A stretch of 42,687 nucleotides of DNA, taken from Gammaproteobacteria bacterium. GTDB taxonomy: Bacteria; Pseudomonadota; Gammaproteobacteria; Steroidobacterales; Steroidobacteraceae. The stretch covers positions 1-42,687 of the forward strand of contig JANXZQ010000414.1 in the NCBI GenBank assembly GCA_025355445.1. The letters run 5' to 3'. Every line of letters starts with the position of its first letter. The stretch's first letter is position 1. The position numbers and the translations under genes were made by a program. Below the pieces are notes generated by a model. That model ran no database searches. It saw nothing but the letters and a program-made list of their open reading frames with translations, and was not told the origin of the DNA. Positions 34,514 through 42,109 of the stretch are shown piece by piece.

Positions 34514-34768
34514 ATGAAGACACTCCAAGAACTGGGAGCCGCCGTGGCGGCCCGCCGCCAAGCTCTCCGCTTGAGGCAAAAAGCGGTTGCGCACCAGGCT
34601 GGCGTAACTCCGGAATCCCTGTCTCGCTTCGAGCGCGGACGCGGGTCGGAATTTGGTTCCCGCAAACTCCTGGCGGTGCTCGCAGTGCTTGGCATCGAAC
34701 TCGAATTCACCGAAAGTGGCCAATCCGGCTCGCTCGATGAATTGCGACGCGAACGGGCAAAATCATGA
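34514..34768 (+). CDS. hipB: HipB-like XRE-family antitoxin/repressor
   Basis: An 84-residue protein, close to the 88 residues of E. coli HipB. The helix-turn-helix is at about 16-60: RQALRLRQKAVAHQAGVTPESLSRFERG, a typical Cro/CI-type DNA-binding pattern. A short tail follows. By family, it binds its operator and the HipA kinase, neutralising it. The ATG at 34514 is chosen because the residues upstream in frame are unlike any HipB and cross the operator. Its stop overlaps the hipA start as ATGA. Location is the cytoplasm. Confidence 0.87.
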   Translation: MKTLQELGAAVAARRQALRLRQKAVAHQAGVTPESLSRFERGRGSEFGSRKLLAVLAVLGIELEFTESGQSGSLDELRRERAKS

Positions 34769-36099
34769 GGCTATCAGCCTATGTCCTAGGTCGGGACGTC
34801 GCGGTGCTCGAGTCGGCGGGCGACTTTCGCAGCGTGCTCACCTACCATGCGAGCACACCAACAGATGCCTTCGTGTCACTCACGATGCCGGCGCGTACCG
34901 AGTCCTATGTGTGGGATGACACGCTGCATCCAGTTTTCCAAATGAATCTCCCTGAAGGGTACCTTTTGCAAGTGCTCCAAGAGCAACTCGGCCCTCAAAT
35001 CACGGCCAGCCCCATGGCGCTCCTTTCCGTCATCGGTCGAAACATGGTTGGCCGCATTCAAGTCGCCGCGGCGGGTGCGAAACTTGATGAGCCGACCCAA
35101 CCGGTCGAAGTCGCCGAACTCCTCCAAGGGGACAATTCCGAAGAAGCCTTCGCGGAGCTGGTCCGACAACATGCGGCTAGTGGTGTTTCAGGAGTCGTGC
35201 CGAAATTCCTCGACACGCAGAGTGAGGATGTCGGGCGAGGTGCCGTCCACAAAAAAACCACACTGCTGACCCGCCGCCACATCATCAAAGGATCCACCGG
35301 TAGACTCCCTTACGTTACCTTGAACGAGCACCTCTGCATGCAAGTGGCGGCGCGAGTTCTGCCTGCGGCCAAGACCGAGCTCTCGCGGGACGGCAACGCC
35401 CTCGTCGTTCATCGTTTCGACGTGGATGACAACGGGCAGTTGCGTTTGGGAATGGAAGATTTCTGCGCTCTACTGGGACTACGCCCTGCCGCGAAGTACG
35501 AGACTACTTGGGAGCGCGTCGCTAGGGCGGTTCGCGATCACGTTCCCGGGGCTAAACAGCTTGAAACCTTCCGCCAGCTCGCGACAACGCTGCTGTTAAC
35601 CTACGCACTACGCAACGCCGATTGTCACGCGAAGAATCTCGCGCTGCTTTATACGTCGCGGGCTGATGTTCACCTTTCACCGGCGTACGATATGATTACA
35701 ACGGTCGCGTACGCTGGATACCAACAAAATCCTCCCGGCATCAGCTTTATGGGCAAGAAAACCTGGAGTCCGGGTATGAGTCTCGGAAAGTTCATCGCCG
35801 CCACGTTTGGCGTTTCCGTCAAAGCACAAGTCGAAATCGTCGAAGCGATCAGTGATGCGGTTTCAGATATCGCGCCTCGGGTGCGAGAAGCGATGACACG
35901 GTACGCCGCTTTTGAGGATATCGGCAAGCGAATGCTTTTCGCATGGAACGAGGGTGTAACGGGATTGCGCGGCAAGCGCGTGTATGGTCTTCAAGATTGG
36001 AATCCGAGCAGTGCCTTTGAAGGCTTTTCCGATCCGCCCCCGCATTCGAATGAGAAGGCAGTCATTGGCCGCTCTGAAAGATTAGCAAAACGCTCGTAG
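34765..36099 (+). CDS. hipA: HipA-like serine/threonine kinase toxin
   Basis: A 444-residue protein, the length of full-size HipA (about 440). RNADCHAKN (283-291) supplies the catalytic Asp286 and metal-binding Asn291, and LSPAYDM holds the metal-binding Asp309, so the kinase core is intact. The Gly-rich phosphate loop reads GVSGVVPK (140-147), differing from the E. coli HipA loop and from my recollection of the HipT loop (SISGVQPK); it keeps Ser142 but has Gly140 at the other position. In E. coli the target is GltX, phosphorylated to halt translation. Here gltX lies 2.3 kb away on the same strand, probably by chance. Full kinase plus HipB plus operator indicates a working toxin-antitoxin pair. 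Confidence 0.9.
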   Translation: MRLSAYVLGRDVAVLESAGDFRSVLTYHASTPTDAFVSLTMPARTESYVWDDTLHPVFQMNLPEGYLLQVLQEQLGPQITASPMALLSVIGRNMVGRIQVAAAGAKLDEPTQPVEVAELLQGDNSEEAFAELVRQHAASGVSGVVPKFLDTQSEDVGRGAVHKKTTLLTRRHIIKGSTGRLPYVTLNEHLCMQVAARVLPAAKTELSRDGNALVVHRFDVDDNGQLRLGMEDFCALLGLRPAAKYETTWERVARAVRDHVPGAKQLETFRQLATTLLLTYALRNADCHAKNLALLYTSRADVHLSPAYDMITTVAYAGYQQNPPGISFMGKKTWSPGMSLGKFIAATFGVSVKAQVEIVEAISDAVSDIAPRVREAMTRYAAFEDIGKRMLFAWNEGVTGLRGKRVYGLQDWNPSSAFEGFSDPPPHSNEKAVIGRSERLAKRS

Positions 36100-36195
36100 A
36101 TCGCTGGCGGAAATCTGAGCAGATACGTGGAAACGATACCGATAGGCTCATCGCCGGATGCGAGCCCTCGAGTACTTCGCTGTGTAACCCGCGTA

Positions 36196-37377
36196 TTATT
36201 GGATAGTCTTGCTGACAATTGGCGAAATTGGACTCTCAATGTTTGCCGTATTTATGGCGGATACCGCGAAACTCCAATTGCCCGACGACAGACTCGTAAT
36301 CTCGACACTTCTTGCACTAGCGGAGGCGACGGAAATCTTGTTGTTGAGGGCTGTGCTGCTCGTTCCGTAGTGGACCACGTAGCCAGCCAAGTTCGTCAGC
36401 GGCGACCCGTCGATATTCTGCGTGGGAGGAGACCAACCGAGGATCGCCGTGCGTGCGGGTACCGGTGCAGGCTGGACCGCGATATTGAATGCGGGCAGGG
36501 TGGCGCTCTGCGCACCGTTTGAAACGCTGACAAGGATATTTGCAGCGGTTGCGCTGCCCGTGGAGGGTGTGCCGGATAACGTCCCTGTCGTTGCGCTGAA
36601 CTGCGCCCAAGCCGGCTTGTTCCCCACGGTGTACGTCAACAAGGTCGAACCGGCCGAAGCGATGACGGTTGGCCTGAAACTGTAATACTGTCCTACCTGG
36701 GCCGTTGTCGCCGGTGAGCCTGAGATCTGGAGCGTCTGCGCGACCGTTGACGCGCCCAGCGTGAACTTAGACCCAGCCCACGTGATCGAGGACCCAATCA
36801 GCTTGGCCGAATACGAGTAACCGTGACTATCCCAGCCTCCCGTGGCTGGTGCGGTGCCGTTGGGGACGATGCCGGCTACGTTATAGACCGCCGAAAGATT
36901 AACGGGGACCGGAGTCGCCCCTCTCGCGCTGACATCAATGGCCAGCATCACCACATTGCGATTGTTCGGCAGGGTGATGCTCTTGACTGTCTTCGCGCCG
37001 TCAATCGCAAAAGTGTAACCGTACACGTACACCGCGACATTCAGCGTGGCTCCGGTTGGTGAGATCTGGCTCGCCATCTGTACGACTGCCGATTCGCCTG
37101 GGAAATATTGCGGCGGCCCCCACCAATCGCTGAGGCTTTGCTTGATCTTGGTCGTCGTGCCGTCCGTGTAGTTCACGGTGAAGCCCTGATTCGCCTGCTT
37201 GCCATTTACGCCGCCGCCCAACATGTACAGCTTGGAGTAATTTCCCGCCGGCAGCGTTATGGTCGCAGCGCTCACGGCGTTGGGTGTTGCGGCGGAAACT
37301 GCCGCAGCCGCGGGAACATAGGTCATCGATAACAGGGTGACCATCAACGAAGCCAAAGCAATAATACGCTGTACCAT
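36196..37377 (-). CDS. Secreted Ig-like/fibronectin type III protein under c-di-GMP control
   Basis: A 393-residue protein. A signal peptide is clear (MVQRIIALASLMVTLLSMTY then alanines, cleavage near 25-29). Residues 30-225 are a Thr/Ser/Gly-rich beta-sheet region of unknown family. About 230-303 resembles a putative-Ig (He_PIG-like) domain (QVGQYYSFRP...GTLSGTPSTG). About 306-393 is a fibronectin type III domain (ILGWSPP...GYVVHYGTSS...SFAVSAINTANIESP). No C-terminal anchor or LPXTG/PEP-CTERM motif is seen. It is likely an extracellular or matrix protein. A c-di-GMP-I riboswitch lies in its leader, which fits an adhesin or matrix role tied to biofilm formation (inference). AAGGCG lies 10 bases before the ATG. 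Confidence 0.8.
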   Translation of the reverse strand: MVQRIIALASLMVTLLSMTYVPAAAAVSAATPNAVSAATITLPAGNYSKLYMLGGGVNGKQANQGFTVNYTDGTTTKIKQSLSDWWGPPQYFPGESAVVQMASQISPTGATLNVAVYVYGYTFAIDGAKTVKSITLPNNRNVVMLAIDVSARGATPVPVNLSAVYNVAGIVPNGTAPATGGWDSHGYSYSAKLIGSSITWAGSKFTLGASTVAQTLQISGSPATTAQVGQYYSFRPTVIASAGSTLLTYTVGNKPAWAQFSATTGTLSGTPSTGSATAANILVSVSNGAQSATLPAFNIAVQPAPVPARTAILGWSPPTQNIDGSPLTNLAGYVVHYGTSSTALNNKISVASASARSVEITSLSSGNWSFAVSAINTANIESPISPIVSKTIQ

Positions 37378-37405
37378 TTATGTTAGTCGCCTTGCTGGTT
37401 GTCAC

Positions 37406-37419
37406 GGGCCCGCGGGCCC
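37406..37419 (-). promoter_or_regulatory. GC-rich hairpin, candidate expression platform of the riboswitch
   Basis: GGGCCCGCGGGCCC is a perfect 14-bp palindrome between the aptamer and the ribosome-binding site. No U-run follows, so a plain intrinsic terminator is unlikely. It may help switch access to the AAGGCG ribosome-binding site at 37388-37393. This role is inferred. Confidence 0.4.
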
Positions 37420-37455
37420 CTGAAATAGACGGGGTTTAAATACAGTGGGCGCGTT

Positions 37456-37548
37456 GCGACCACAGGCAACCCCGCTATCTAGGGTCAGAGAACCCTGAAG
37501 ACCGGAAGCTTTGCGTCCCCGCCTTTCGAGGGGTTTGCGAAATCAGGA
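37456..37548 (-). ncRNA. c-di-GMP-I (GEMM-I) riboswitch aptamer
   Basis: Read on the minus strand, the leader has the conserved parts in order: GCAAACC, a GAAA-capped hairpin (CCCCTCGAAAGGCGGGG), GGGACGCAAAGC, CCGG, a variable hairpin (AGGGTTCTCTGACCCT) and TAGCGGGGTTGCC. These match the GEMM-I consensus, including the GAAA tetraloop and the nearly invariant GACGCAAAGC strand. The class senses cyclic di-GMP. It sits about 80 bases upstream of the secreted Ig/Fn3 protein and on the same strand. Edges are approximate. Confidence 0.9.
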
Positions 37549-37710
37549 AGGCAAGTTGACAGCGGCTCAGCTTGTTTTCAACTGTCTCTCAACGCAGACG
37601 TGTAAGAAAAGTTCCGCACGCCAGTCGCGTCATATGAGCGCATCAATGAACTGACGATTGCGCGCCGCCCACAGAATCAACAGATTCCGTGTCGTGCTTT
37701 TCCACTGTTC

Positions 37711-39690
37711 TCAATCCGGCGAAATGCGAATCGGCGAGGGACGCTCGCCCGTAAGCCGGCGGTCATGCATTTGAAGATACGCGGTCTCGAGTTGGCGGCA
37801 GAATATTTGCGGTGCGAACAAGGCATTGCGGGGTGCGCTCATCACGAGATCTCGCTTCAGTTCGGCGGTCCTGCACGGGTGCAGTCCGAGATCGACGGCG
37901 ATCGCCTCGTAGCGTTCGACGGAGTTGGCGGCCAGCGGTTCGAGACCGCACGCGCACAGCAGGCTGAACGCGATGCGCGATGCGAACGCCGGACCTTTCA
38001 GCGTGACGACCGGAACATGCGCCAGTAGCGCCTCACTCGCCGTAGTGTGCGCGCCGTATGGATAGGTATCCAAGAACACATCGGCAAGCGTGAAGCGTGC
38101 CAAATGCTCCATGCGTGTAGCGGTGCGTTCTGCGAAGACCAAGCGGTTACGCTGAACGCCAAGCCGCTCGGCCTCTCTCGCGAGGTTCTCGCACACTACA
38201 GCCGCGCTGCTGCGCAGCCAAAGCACGCTCATCGGAACGGCGCGAAGCACCTTCATCCATACTGCAAACATGCGCGGAGAAATTTTGTGCGGTCCATTGA
38301 AGGCGCAGTAGACGAAGCCGGCAGTGGGCAGTCCCGCTTGAGCGCGTGTGGGCGGGGAAAAATCCGGGCGTCGGGGTGTCGGAAAGCAGGTATCGGGAAG
38401 ATAGACTGCGTGCTCGCTGTAGTGAGCCCGCTGTGCCTCGGGTAGCACGCGCTCATCGGCGATAATGTAATCGACGTAGTCGGTGCCGGTGGTCCCCGGA
38501 AATCCAAGAAAGTTCACTTGCACGGGGGCCGCGCGAAATGCCAGCACCCGAGTGCGCCCGCCGGTTGAATGACCGCCAAGATCGACGGCGATATCGATAG
38601 CCAGCGAGGCCATTCGTGCGGCAATTTGCTGATCCGAGAGCGCCGCAACCTGCAAAAAGTGCTCGACGCCTCGTTCGATACGACATCGCAACGGGCTGCC
38701 GTCATCAGGCCCGGTGCTGATGGCATACGTTTCAAACTTCGCTCGGTCATGGGCCTCGAGCACCTCAACCATGCATTGTCCCACCGCATGTTCCCGAAGG
38801 TCGCCGGACAAGTAAGCGACGCGCAGCCGCCCTGAGTTCCCTCGTGGCGCGGAGGTGCAGGCGGACGCATCTGCCGCGCATTTGTCCGCCGCGTAAGCTC
38901 TGGCGCACAACAATTGGTCGGCGGGTGAGCCGTTGTGGACCATGAAGCTGAGCGGCGCGTCGGCGCGCCCATTGCGGCGGACACGTTGCGTGATCGCCGC
39001 ACTTTCCTGGTCAAATTCCCTCCAGTCGCAACATTGCAGCTTCGCGTGCAGTGCGATTCCCGCCAGGTAGTCGGCGCTCGGATCGGCCTTCAGCATCGCT
39101 GCCAATTCGGGCGCCGCTTGATCGTAGCGACGCAATGTCACTAACGTGATGGCATGAGCTTGACGCGCCGGCAACGATCCGGGTTGAAGTTCTGTCAATC
39201 GGGCGAATGCACCAAGGGCGGAAACCGGTCGGCCGAGCTGGAGCATGCGATAGCCCGATTGGAGAAAAACCGGAGGGGCTCCTGAGGGATCGAAGTACAC
39301 CGCGCGCGTCAACGCCTCCACGGCCTCCACGTCTCGACCAAGATCGATAAGCGCCATACCGCGGCCCGCATGGGCACGCGCCAACGAGGGGACCCTGGAA
39401 ATAGCGTGATTGAAGGCAGCCAAGGCCTCCTCGTGCCTCGACAATGACAGCAACAGGCTGCCCATCGTTAGCCAGATGAGCGCATCGGTGGGCGCCAGCT
39501 CGGCAACGCGGCGGCATGTAGTGAGTGATGCCTCGGCGCGCCCGGAACTCGCCAGGATCTCGGCCAACAGTCGATGCGCATCAACGAGGCTGCCATCTCG
39601 GGCGATGAGCGCCCGGCAGATGTCTTCCGCTTCGGCGCGGCGCCCGCTTTGCCAACACATCACGGCATCCGCAAAGATTTTGCCGCTCAT
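37711..39690 (-). CDS. TPR protein with O-GlcNAc-transferase (SPINDLY/GT41) domain
   Basis: A 659-residue protein. The first 250 or so residues are TPR-like helical repeats (FADAVMCWQSGRRAEAEDICRALIA..., ALAAFNHAISRVPSLARAHAGRGMAL). The C-terminal 350 are a GT41 catalytic domain: RVAYLSGDLREHAVG (family His), DLGGHSTGGR, FNGPHKISP (UDP-binding Lys region) and DTYPYGAHTTASEALLAHVPVVTL. The family transfers GlcNAc, or another sugar in bacteria, to Ser/Thr of target proteins in the cytoplasm. It lies upstream of the riboswitch-controlled secreted protein, same strand, so that protein is a candidate target; this is a guess from position. Confidence 0.87.
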   Translation of the reverse strand: MSGKIFADAVMCWQSGRRAEAEDICRALIARDGSLVDAHRLLAEILASSGRAEASLTTCRRVAELAPTDALIWLTMGSLLLSLSRHEEALAAFNHAISRVPSLARAHAGRGMALIDLGRDVEAVEALTRAVYFDPSGAPPVFLQSGYRMLQLGRPVSALGAFARLTELQPGSLPARQAHAITLVTLRRYDQAAPELAAMLKADPSADYLAGIALHAKLQCCDWREFDQESAAITQRVRRNGRADAPLSFMVHNGSPADQLLCARAYAADKCAADASACTSAPRGNSGRLRVAYLSGDLREHAVGQCMVEVLEAHDRAKFETYAISTGPDDGSPLRCRIERGVEHFLQVAALSDQQIAARMASLAIDIAVDLGGHSTGGRTRVLAFRAAPVQVNFLGFPGTTGTDYVDYIIADERVLPEAQRAHYSEHAVYLPDTCFPTPRRPDFSPPTRAQAGLPTAGFVYCAFNGPHKISPRMFAVWMKVLRAVPMSVLWLRSSAAVVCENLAREAERLGVQRNRLVFAERTATRMEHLARFTLADVFLDTYPYGAHTTASEALLAHVPVVTLKGPAFASRIAFSLLCACGLEPLAANSVERYEAIAVDLGLHPCRTAELKRDLVMSAPRNALFAPQIFCRQLETAYLQMHDRRLTGERPSPIRISPD

Positions 39691-39754
39691 GCGGGCATGT
39701 TAGCCGTTAAGTGATCGATTCGCGTCCCAATTACTCGTTGGCATTTGCTATCAG

Positions 39755-41056
39755 CTAATTCTTCAAGACTCCATGCTTCAGGAGAATCGCCTGCAATTGA
39801 TCATGTGGCAACGCCGGTACGACCCAATAGTTGGGCCCGATCATCGTCTTGGCGGCTATGAGTGCATTGTCAACGGCCTCTTCAGTCGCCTGGGTTACTG
39901 CGGCAAAAAGCGGATCCATCTCCCAGCTGGCTAGTCGCCGGAGTGCTACATCTTTGGCCGTGTGAGGTTTGCCCGTATCGGCGTCACTGTTGCCTTCGTC
40001 GGCACCCAGGTTTGCGGTGGAAAATGCCAGAAAAATATCGCCTGAGCCGTTCATTTCAATCGCTCCCGCCCTGCCAAGCCCTAGTGGCACCCGTCTTGCC
40101 AGACGCTTTAATTGGTCCGGAGTGAGCGGCGCATCGGTAGCGACGACAACGATGATGGAGCCTACGTCGCGCGTGCGCGGATCTTCGGCTGCACTGACCA
40201 CCGCTGTGCCGCATACCGGAGCGACCTTTCCATCAGAGTCGAGGGTGGGTGGACTTAATTGCCTTTGTACGCATCGTCTTTGCTGAACATTCATTTCCCG
40301 TACTACGGGAATGCCGGCGATTCTAAGCTGCGGTGGCCGTCCGTAATTGCATTGCGCGAGCACGCCAACCGTGTAGCCTCCGCTTTGCGCATCCAGAATG
40401 CGTGAGGCGGTTCCGGTGCCACCCTTGAAGCCGTTACAGATCATGCCTGTGCCACCGCCCACGTTGCCTTCCTGGATTCGGCCGCCGGCGGCGGAGTTCA
40501 GCGCGTCCAATGCGTCCTGCGCGGTCACGTGTTGCCCCTTGATGTCATTCAGGAGCCAATCGGCAGTTTCGGCGACCACCGGATACCAGAAATCCCCCGG
40601 TTGATTTCGCTGAACCATCCATGCGATGGCCGCATCGCGCACGATGCCCACGCTATTGGTGTTGGTAATCAAAATTGGGGTTTCGAGAACACCGCTTTCT
40701 TCAATCCAATGTGTTCCGGTCATGTCACCGTTACCGTTGCCGGAAAAGAAGCCGGCGAAGACGCCGGCCTTGCCTTCCTTCCCACGTGGCAATATTGCGG
40801 TGACGCCGGTTCGAACGGGTCCTTTGCCAATGATGAGCTTGCCCTCTCCCGAAATCAGCGTCTTGTAGCCGACCTCCACGCCCGCGACATCGGTGATCGC
40901 ATTGAACGTTCCCGTCGTACCATCGAATGGAATTCCAATATCGCGTGCCCGTGGCTCAGCGGCAGAATGTGCAGAGTCGCCGCGTGCAAGCAGCAGAGTT
41001 GGTTCGCACAGTAGCGACGCCAGAGCTACGCCGGCGAATATTCGTACGCAGTGCAT
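39755..41056 (-). CDS. P1-family (DmpA-type) aminopeptidase, exported
   Basis: A 433-residue protein with a signal peptide (about 1-25). ARDIGIPFDGTTGTFNAITDVAGVEVGY is the N-terminal hallmark of DmpA/BapA-type peptidases. EGNVGGGTGMICNGFKGGTGTASR is the region around the self-cleavage site and N-terminal nucleophile Ser of the family; VAVGVLAQCNYG-like and TDAPLTPDQLKRLARRVPLGLGRAG segments follow. These enzymes cleave D- or beta-amino-acid peptides after autoproteolysis into two chains. Export suggests a periplasmic role. AGGGAAG lies 7 bases before the ATG. It lies 64 bp upstream of the OGT-like gene on the same strand, with no obvious link to the glycan locus. Confidence 0.87.
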   Translation of the reverse strand: MHCVRIFAGVALASLLCEPTLLLARGDSAHSAAEPRARDIGIPFDGTTGTFNAITDVAGVEVGYKTLISGEGKLIIGKGPVRTGVTAILPRGKEGKAGVFAGFFSGNGNGDMTGTHWIEESGVLETPILITNTNSVGIVRDAAIAWMVQRNQPGDFWYPVVAETADWLLNDIKGQHVTAQDALDALNSAAGGRIQEGNVGGGTGMICNGFKGGTGTASRILDAQSGGYTVGVLAQCNYGRPPQLRIAGIPVVREMNVQQRRCVQRQLSPPTLDSDGKVAPVCGTAVVSAAEDPRTRDVGSIIVVVATDAPLTPDQLKRLARRVPLGLGRAGAIEMNGSGDIFLAFSTANLGADEGNSDADTGKPHTAKDVALRRLASWEMDPLFAAVTQATEEAVDNALIAAKTMIGPNYWVVPALPHDQLQAILLKHGVLKN

Positions 41057-41410
41057 GGTGACTTCCCTAGATCAGATCCGATGGTGGTGTACGTTCTATC
41101 CGCTCGGCTGGTCGCGACCGGCGGTGCGATATTTAATCCTGAACGTCTGCTTTCCGCCAGGCAATCGATTGGACCCCCGACCCGAGTTGGCCGACTGCGA
41201 CGGTACACGCCAAACGGGAATCGCGTAAGTTTCCCCTGTTGGGGGCGCCACTTCCTGGGCATTTGCCTGCCCGTGGCATTGCGCCCAAAATAGCCCAATG
41301 AAGTTCTTGGTTGCGCGCGTATTGCAGCGATGGTACGCACGAGCGCTGGCTCTCGAGGTAGTCGTGCCATTCTTGAACGGTAGGAATCGTTCAAGCCCTC
41401 GTCCTAATCA
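41057..41410. other. Intergenic region between the peptidase and phosphopantetheinyl transferase genes
   Basis: A 354-bp gap between divergent genes. I see one clear inverted repeat, CTTGAAC (41372-41378) and GTTCAAG (41389-41395), 16 bp before the transferase ATG, which could be an operator or block a ribosome-binding site. Frames across the rest show no recognisable protein, and no RNA gene was identified. Confidence 0.4.
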
Positions 41411-42109
41411 ATGAATCCGTCCACCTTGTCCGCGGATTTGAGCCGCCTGTTCGTGCCCGGCTCGATCGTTGCCGAACTGCGCCAACCGGGCGATCCGCAT
41501 CTGCTGTTGCCTGAAGAAGCCGCGCACCTGGGCCGACCGGTGCCAAAGCGAGTAGGAGAGTTTGCAGCGGGTCGCCTATGCGCGAGGCGGGCACTGGCTG
41601 AGTTCGGCATCGTCAATTTTCCGATCCGGGCGGCCGCCGATCGGCAGCCGATCTGGCCGCAGTCCATGGTCGGGAGCATTACCCACACGGCGGGGTTCTG
41701 CGCCGTAGTGGTGGCGCAGAGGCAAGACGCCGACGCTCTGGGGCTGGATAGCGAGGTGGTAGGAGACGTCAAGGTCGAGATTTGGCCCATCATCTGTGCG
41801 CCCGTCGAGATCGAATGGGTCGAGTCGCTTCCGGCGCCGGAGCGGCCGGCCGCAGTGACTTTGATTTTCTCGGCCAAGGAAGCGTTCTACAAATGCCAGT
41901 ACCCCATGGTGGGCGAACGCCTTGATTTCCACGACGTCAGCATCGAGACACCGGACTGGGGAACGTCGTGCGGAGAATTCCAAATTAATGCGGCGCGCGA
42001 GATCGACCTGTGTGCGCGCATCCCATTCCCCTGGCGGGGGCGCTACCTATTTCACGAGGAGTGGGTGACGGCAGGCGTCAGTATGCTTTGTTGTCGCGAA
42101 ATACCTTAA
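41411..42109 (+). CDS. 4'-phosphopantetheinyl transferase (EntD/Sfp-like)
   Basis: A 232-residue protein of the EntD type. KRVGEFAAGRLCARRAL, MVGSITHTAGFCA (the substrate-binding His region), LGLDSE (metal-binding Asp/Glu) and FSAKEAFYK (the W/F-x-x-KE-A..K motif) are in order and intact. It transfers 4'-phosphopantetheine from CoA to a carrier-protein Ser. The only carrier protein in the window is at 14892-15146, so it is a candidate partner, though a distant one. The ATG at 41411 has no strong ribosome-binding site. Its 3' end overlaps the convergent sugar transferase by 32 bp. Confidence 0.9.
   Translation: MNPSTLSADLSRLFVPGSIVAELRQPGDPHLLLPEEAAHLGRPVPKRVGEFAAGRLCARRALAEFGIVNFPIRAAADRQPIWPQSMVGSITHTAGFCAVVVAQRQDADALGLDSEVVGDVKVEIWPIICAPVEIEWVESLPAPERPAAVTLIFSAKEAFYKCQYPMVGERLDFHDVSIETPDWGTSCGEFQINAAREIDLCARIPFPWRGRYLFHEEWVTAGVSMLCCREIP

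Noticed and set aside
32593-36195. The Fic/hipBA block as an integrative element inserted at tRNA-Glu
   Set aside because: I found no repeat of the tRNA 3' end downstream and no integrase or transposase gene.
41026-41394. A 122-codon minus-strand frame in the peptidase upstream region
   Set aside because: It has no recognisable pattern, has an Arg/Pro-rich shadow-like composition and overlaps the peptidase start.
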